Shown here one piece after another: positions 58,041 through 64,000 of a stretch of DNA of 64,000 nt. The notes under the pieces were generated by a model, which made no database searches, had not been told where the DNA came from, and worked only from the letters and a program-made list of their open reading frames with translations. A program made the translations under genes and the position numbers. Source of the stretch: Branchiostoma floridae (lineage: Eukaryota > Chordata > Leptocardii > Amphioxiformes > Branchiostomatidae); NCBI RefSeq assembly GCF_000003815.2, contig NC_049995.1:4465237-4529236 (forward strand), read 5' to 3'. Numbering within the stretch: the first letter of the stretch is position 1; each line of letters begins with the position of its first letter.

Positions 58041-61000
58041 ATGTTGAGAGTCTGTGAGAATCTCCGTGAGGCGGACGAAAAGGGCAGGAGGTACGGACTA
58101 GCCCGTGCGGAGACAGGCTACCTCCGTGCCCTGGTGGACGCAGTGGCTGAAAAGGACAGGCTGGCGGAAGTGGAGCTGCTCAAAAGTCTGGGGGACGTGA
58201 ACTTGGAGAAAGGAAGACTCAAGAATGACGTAGGGAAGTTGAACATGGCCTTGGCACTATACATAGCTGCTGTGGTCCGGTGTGACCATCGGGAGCAGGG
58301 AGAAAGTATAGAACATCGTTACGAATACGCGGAAAGGCTTTTACAAGGGGTGTCGTCAAAGGGGTCAGACGGTAAGGAATTACCATCTGATGACAAGGAG
58401 ACAACAACACCTGCAAAGGTGGCGGGGAAGTTTCAAGACTTGGACAAGACACAGGCTACCGGTGGTAACACAAAGTCTTTGCTGGTTGGATACGCTCAGT
58501 TGATGGTAGAGGGAATAGTTACGGAGAACAACATGTTAGAAGCAGAGGCGATTAAAAGTCTCGGTGACTTGTACCTGAACAGAGGGAAAGAAACCCTAAA
58601 CAATAGAGACTTGACCAGAGCTACTGCCCTGTACAATACGGCATTGTCGCGGTGTAACAACATGCAGGGAACAGTTGCCATTGTTCACCGCTTACTGCGC
58701 ACCGCAAAAATCAGACGGGACATCACCGCGACTGAAACCAAGGTAAGCGATTTATTTTCACTTCTGACAAGAAGGGACAGTCACGAAATATGACCACTGT
58801 CAGGGATGACAAGTTCATGAATTCGAACCATAGGTCATTTTCAATTTGGTAAGTGCTGTTCTGTGTTCGTTGGATAAGATTTGGTAGTGTATCGTAGTTT
58901 GTTGCCTCCTCAAGGCTTTGTTTACGATGTAACGTTATATTATGTTGGTACGTGTACGTGTTTATTAAGTGGGTGGGGAGAATGGGCTCAGCGCAAAGGT
59001 CAGCCTTGGCAGTGTCAGATCGGAAGTGGCAGGTTGTACACGTAGGACTAAATCATTTATTTGACATGACAGAATTTACAGGTCATTGGGCAGTGGAAGA
59101 GGCTATCAAAAACGGGGAGTCTTTGGTTTTGGTGTGTCAGTGTTTAGTAGTAACATATATATTCCAGTCACGTACACCGTGACAGGATGATCAAAAGGCA
59201 GTTAGTAGTATGTTTATCTTATGTATATTCTATATTGGGAATAGACTTGTGGGTTGGACTTTGGCCTTACATAGATCAAGAAAGCCCGTCTCTTTGTCGC
59301 TTTATTTATTCCAGCTGAATCTGTAGTGATAGTATAATTGTCGATCTGTGCATCACGTACGGGATTTTTCTACCAGTTGTCTTAGAGGTTAGAGACGTTG
59401 AAAAATTCAATGTGTTTTCACTATTTTCGGTTGTGGGTATGCGAAGGTTTTGGCCAGAGGGCACAATATGCCCTGTAACGTCAGTCGGAACACTCGAAAC
59501 ATTCCTTTGCCTTGGCCTTCCTCCTCGAATATGGCCTCTGTAAGTAAGTTCATTTGTGTATAACATGACCCCCTGTTAAAAATTAAAGGTAGTCGCATAG
59601 CCTTTTGGCTGTGGTAAAGGTAGTGTGTTGTTATCCACTGTGTCCAGGACATGATACTGCGAAGGCAAAGTACAATGGAGGATTCTTTCTCCTTCCACGG
59701 CATTAAGCGTCGCCAATCGAAGTCGGATACCCAAATTACACCAAGGTGGAACGAAGAAAGTCATGTAACGCGCCTTTCCCATGGATATAATGCCTAGCCA
59801 GAAAGGCCAGGAATCGAACGTATGGCCTCTCGAAGAATGTGTCCCCTGGCCGAAAGCCAGGACTAAACTGCTGGGAAGGTCATTCCTTCACTCTGCTGTA
59901 CATGTAAGACTGTACAACGACTCACTTGCTTACAAATAGGTCTCTTGTTGGCCAACCCGTTGTTTATACTCATCTAACGTTTGTAAAATAATTTATAGAT
60001 TAAGTGTGGTGGTTTATTTGTATGTAACAGTTATTTGTGACAGATAAACACAATACAGGAAGGCTTAGCTGTTTCCTGCTTATGTAATTTTATTTTAATA
60101 AACATTGAAAGATCTAGCTACTGGCTCACACGGCCATTCGACAATAATCGTTTTATAATCAATTGTATACTACTTCTATCGGCTCTCGTAGAGGTCAACG
60201 CGTAAGAAACGGCATCAAGACGTGAGAGGACGGAAGGACCACTCCTCTTCCTTGTCAGATGTATCTTCAAGTGACGTCATCGATGACGACAAGCGCCGAC
60301 TGAGCATGTAAGTACTTGGGGGGGGGGGGGCTCTGGTTCTCTTTGGTTCTGTCTGAAACATTTGGTCTTCTAGTAAGTGTTGATCTTGCTAAGTCCAGTC
60401 TTCATACATAAGAAGATAATGGTTTGCATGAAAGATCATCTGTGTTGGTATAATCCATATTGAAGTTTTGAGCTGTCTTTCTACACAACAAATTACTCAC
60501 CTCAAATATTCGACGTGAGCTGGAACACGTGACTAGAGTAAAGAATTATAGATGCCTGGCAAGCGGTATCGGCCCCCGTCTCTGACCACACCAGGCGACA
60601 CTTAACAGAGACGGGGGTCGATACCGCTGACCAGGCATTTACTATTCTTTGATCGAGTCACATGTCCCTAGGTCACGTAATTGAATCACCATTCCTGGCA
60701 AAGGTCAACGGATGTGCGACCGAAAATCTGAGGTGAACTATGTCTTGTGTTGAAATACAACTAAAAAATTCAATAGATCTATGATAATGGTTTATTTTGT
60801 TGGTTTTAGCTCCTATCGTAGGTACATCCAGACTGCAGAGTGTGACTTGGGAAATGGAGACCTGGACGCAGCAGAGCAGAACTTAGCTGCCGCCTTAAAG
60901 ATTATTCACGGTCTGTCATACACTTTCCATTATTACAGAAGATAACTAAAATAACATATTTCATATTTATTAAGATACTTAACTTCACACTTGATAAACG

Positions 61001-64000
61001 AATTTCAATACCCTGATTTTATATGTACCTTTCATGGTTAAAGCACATTCTTAAAGTCAATACAACTAAGCAAAATATATCTGTTCAAGGTGGATAGATT
61101 CTGACATTTTCAACTTACTATTTACAGATTCAAGTAAGCCAGACAAGGCCAAAGAAGCCGACTGTCTGTGCAGGTTGGGTGACGTCTACGTCGAGCGAGG
61201 CAAGCGGACAGAAGAAGGTAGGAAATTCACACAGGCAGCAGCTCTGTATAACGCCTCAATGGCCAGAACCGATCAAGATGAACAAAACTTGATCAAAAGA
61301 CTACAAGAAACAGAAATGCAGTTTCTAAGGAACACCTGTAACATAGACTGTGAACCATGTTCGTACAGAAGCACGCTAGATCACATTAAGGAATTGGGCA
61401 ACATGCGCGTCAGTATAAAATCTCAGCTGGGTACAATTCATCAGGAACACAACCCCTATCAGTATGATGAAGATGATCCCATCGTAAGAGAAGTAGAGAT
61501 CAAACGAGCTGAAGCGATCAAGAACTTGTTCAAGAGCATAACAGTTGAGAGGAAAGAGTTTATCCAAACACTGACAGATGAATGTATTGCCAAACTCGGA
61601 CTTCCACCATGTAAGTACGCATTCATCGGGTTAGGCTCACAGGCAACAGAACTGGTCACACCCTACTCTGACCTGGAGTTCGCCATTCTGATTGAGGAAG
61701 GGAAGGACGATGATGATACACGGAAGTACTTCCTAAACCTTACGCACTACTTACATCTAAAAGTCATTAACCTTGGGGAAACTATCCTCCCTGCGATGGC
61801 CATCCCGTCACTGAACGACTTCCTCTCGGAAGACCCAGAGGAAAATTGGTTCTTTGACTCCCTCACTCCTCGTGGTTTTGCATTCGATGGCCTAATGCCC
61901 TGGGCTTCTAAGACTCCTTTTGGAAGAGACAAATCCGAAAGCAAACCTCCAGTCAGTCTCATTCAGACGCCTGCCGAGTTGGCAGAATATCAACATATAC
62001 ACATCGCCCTGGCGGAAGGCTACCACCTGTCAGACATCCTCAGACGGGTGACCTACTTAACAGGAGACGAATCCTTGGTAAATGAGTATACAGACAGAGT
62101 GAACAAAATCTTTGATCGTTCACCTGTACTGTCGAGGCAATCAGCTCTACTAATACTGCGGGATGATATTCGGAAAATAGAAAATGATAAGCCACTGACT
62201 GGAGAACTCCTGGATGTCAAGAAAGAAATATATCGTTTTCCCAGCGTAGCCGTTGATCTGTTGAGTGTTTTCTGCAGTATAACGGTCCCCAGTATATGGG
62301 GCATGATAGAAGAATTGTACAAGACGCAAAGGATAACTCACGAAGATGCCCACCATTTGACTGTACTAATCAGCATCTCAGCGGAGCTACGGTTAAGAAC
62401 GTACACTGCCAATGGAGGACAGGATAATAGACTGTCTCCCCTCACTAGAATGGAAATCCAACTAGATAAACATGACATAGATGACACTTTCGTTCAGACA
62501 GTTTTCTACGTACCGGACTCAAAAATGCTTTTCAGGTACTATTACACTTCCATCCCACTAAAAAGCTGCATTCTGGATGTAGTTGTAGAGACAAATCAAA
62601 CGAAAAATATATTTCCAACACCCATTTTTGATACTTCATCTCTAACAAGAGGCCGAATGACACACCAACTGCTCCATTTCGATGCATCCATATATCATTT
62701 GGAAAAAGCTCTTAAAGAGGTGGGCAGTGACCAAAGAAAGCAGTTTGAAATACTTTTCGAACTAGGCGATACCTTGCATAAACGCGGTAACTTTGAGAAA
62801 GCGATCAGCTACTGCAAACGGTCACTCAGAGTTAGAAATACTATCTACGGAAGTAAAGTGCATCCAAACATTGCCGCATTGCTTGAAAACATCGGAGCAT
62901 GTTGTTGTAAACTCGGCGACCAGAGTAAGGCCCTCATTCATTTAGAACAGTCACTAAAGATCAAGAAAGCTCTGTATGGTGAAACAACAGCACATCCCGA
63001 AATTGCCATATCTTTACACAACATTGGAGCATGTTGGAGTGAGCTTGGAAATCAGAATAAAGCTATAAGTCTCTATGAACAGTCACTAAAGATGGGGAAG
63101 GCTATCTATGGTGAGGAAACTATACATGTCAACATTGCTTCATCTTTAAACAACATCGGAGCATGCTGGAGTAAATTTGGTAATCAGAGTAAAGCTATAA
63201 GGTATTACGAACAATCACTGAAGATGACAAAAGTTATCTACGGTGAAACAACAGCACATCCCGATACCGCCTCACTACTCAACAACATTGGATCATGTTG
63301 GAGTGACCTTGGTGATGACACGAAAGCTATTCGTTTCTACAAACAGTCACTGAAAATGAAGAAGGCTATCTATGGGGAAACAGTTGACGGTGTACATCCA
63401 GACATTGCCTCAACACTGACAGGCATCGGAACATGTTGGATAAAACTTGGAAATCAGAGGAAAGCGATCAGTTATCTTGAACAGTCATTGAAGATGATGA
63501 AAGTTATCTATGGCGAATCAGCAGCACACCCCGACATTACCACATCGCTGACAGGCATTGGATCATGTTGGAGTGACCTTGGTCATGACAAGAAAGCTAT
63601 TAGGTACTTCGAACAGTCACTTAAGATGAGTAAAGGTATCTACAATGAAACAACCTCACATCCCGACATTGCCTCATCTTTAAACAACATTGGATCATGC
63701 CTTAGAAAACTCGGGGATCAGAGAAAAGCCGTCAATTATCACGAACAGTCACTGAAGATGGCCAAAGCTGTCTATGGCGAAACAACAGCACATCCCAATA
63801 TTGCTACATCACTGAACAGCATTGGACTATGTTGGAGTGAGCTTGGCGATCAAAGGAAAGCCATCAGTTGCTACGAGCAGTCACTAAAGATGAGGAAAGC
63901 TGTCTATGGCGAAACAACAATACATCCCGAGATTGCGTCATCACTTAACAACATTGGAAAATGTTGTAGTAAGCTTGGCGATCAGAACAAAGCCATCAGT
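58041..64000 (+). CDS. TPR - GlnD/DUF294-like nucleotidyltransferase - KLC-type TPR giant, partial
   Basis: Exons 58041-58742, 60192-60307, 60810-60910 and 61128 to the right edge (open at 64000); phases 0, 2, 1 agree; 1264 residues visible. The amino part has three ~43-residue TPR-like units (KSLGDVNLEKG...ALALYIAAVVRCD; KSLGDLYLNRG...ALYNTALSRCN; RLGDVYVERG...ALYNASMARTD). Around residue 472 comes FIGLGSQATELVTPYSDLEF. The GS...E..P.SD.E pattern resembles the GlnD/DUF294 nucleotidyltransferase active site, with candidate carboxylates D488 and E490. From about residue 845, at least ten repeats of 44 residues (HPDIASSLNNIGSCWSDLGD, then KAIRYYEQSLKMKKAIYGET) follow the kinesin-light-chain TPR pattern. 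No substrate can be named. The catalytic third carboxylate was not located, so activity is unproven. A pseudoenzyme is possible. Confidence 0.85.
59580..59885 (-). mobile_element. tRNA-derived SINE (family B-like), minus orientation
   Basis: On the minus strand, a tRNA-like head with B-box GTTCGATTCCTGG lies near 59800-59820. A body follows with ATGGGAAAGGCGCGTTACA and GACTTTCTTCGTTCCACC, parallel to the family B body at 25328. Then comes GTGGATAACAA. Intron 1 of the NTase-TPR gene. Confidence 0.55.
60485..60770. mobile_element. Foldback element in intron 2 of the NTase-TPR gene
   Basis: Inner arms near 60525-60600 and 60605-60662 are strong complements: ATGCCTGGCAAGCGGTATCG against CGATACCGCTGACCAGGCAT, with GGCCCCCGTCTCTG / CAGAGACGGGGGTC inside. 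Outer arms (ACTCACCTCAAATATTCG / AAAATCTGAGGTGAAC) are more diverged. No ORF. It ends about 40 bp before the acceptor of the next exon. Confidence 0.75.

Noticed and set aside
59580-59885. Possible tRNA gene on the minus strand (B-box GTTCGATTCC)
   Set aside because: No complete cloverleaf; the sequence continues into a SINE-type body.

Overview
The window is animal (metazoan) nuclear DNA. Genes are split by spliceosomal introns, including two U12-type introns. Codon use is ordinary, and short repeats, foldbacks, terminal-inverted-repeat (TIR) elements and tRNA-derived SINEs are dense. The gene mix (a ZPR1 of vertebrate length, a Spot14/MID1IP1 homologue, a fibrinogen-related protein, tandem BTB-Kelch genes, a kinesin-light-chain-like TPR giant) fits an invertebrate deuterostome. 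A cephalochordate (amphioxus) is my best guess; this is inference, since no search was run. A 100-N assembly gap lies at 13853-13952.

Layout: (1) 295-3896, minus strand: five exons of the amino-terminal half of a multicopper oxidase running off the left edge, with a GA/CA microsatellite and copies of a TIR element in its introns. (2) 3.9-9.9 kb: intergenic, with repeats and a probable upstream region for the next gene. (3) 9957-21517, plus: two-coding-exon gene with a C-terminal Spot14/MID1IP1 domain; its 10-kb intron holds a minisatellite, SINEs, a pogo-like MITE and a decayed LINE tail. Its 3' flank folds into a long hairpin carrying the AATAAA. (4) 24879-28782, plus: secreted or membrane-anchored fibrinogen-related protein, four exons visible, beside a TATA box. 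(5) 30734-44838, plus: complete 14-exon ZPR1, 454 aa. Intron 5 holds about 4.6 kb of ~162-bp satellite in higher-order units, split by a 1.14-kb TIR element; introns 6 and 9 are U12-type. (6) 46354-49607 and 50940-55979, plus: tandemly duplicated BTB-BACK-Kelch genes with identical exon structure, differing by transposon insertions. (7) 58041 to the right edge, plus: a very large protein joining TPR-like repeats, a GlnD/DUF294-like nucleotidyltransferase motif and at least ten 44-residue kinesin-light-chain-type TPRs.

The genes look functionally independent (copper oxidase, lipogenic regulator, lectin-like recognition, translation/SMN-linked zinc finger protein, ubiquitin-ligase adaptors, NTase-TPR). 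The most noteworthy signals are the NTase-TPR fusion, the paired U12 introns in ZPR1, the higher-order satellite with palindromic spacers, a promoter-like cassette carried by a TIR element, and insertions that can be polarised because the empty site is also present in the window. All exon boundaries were read by eye from splice signals and reading frame; I had no alignments.
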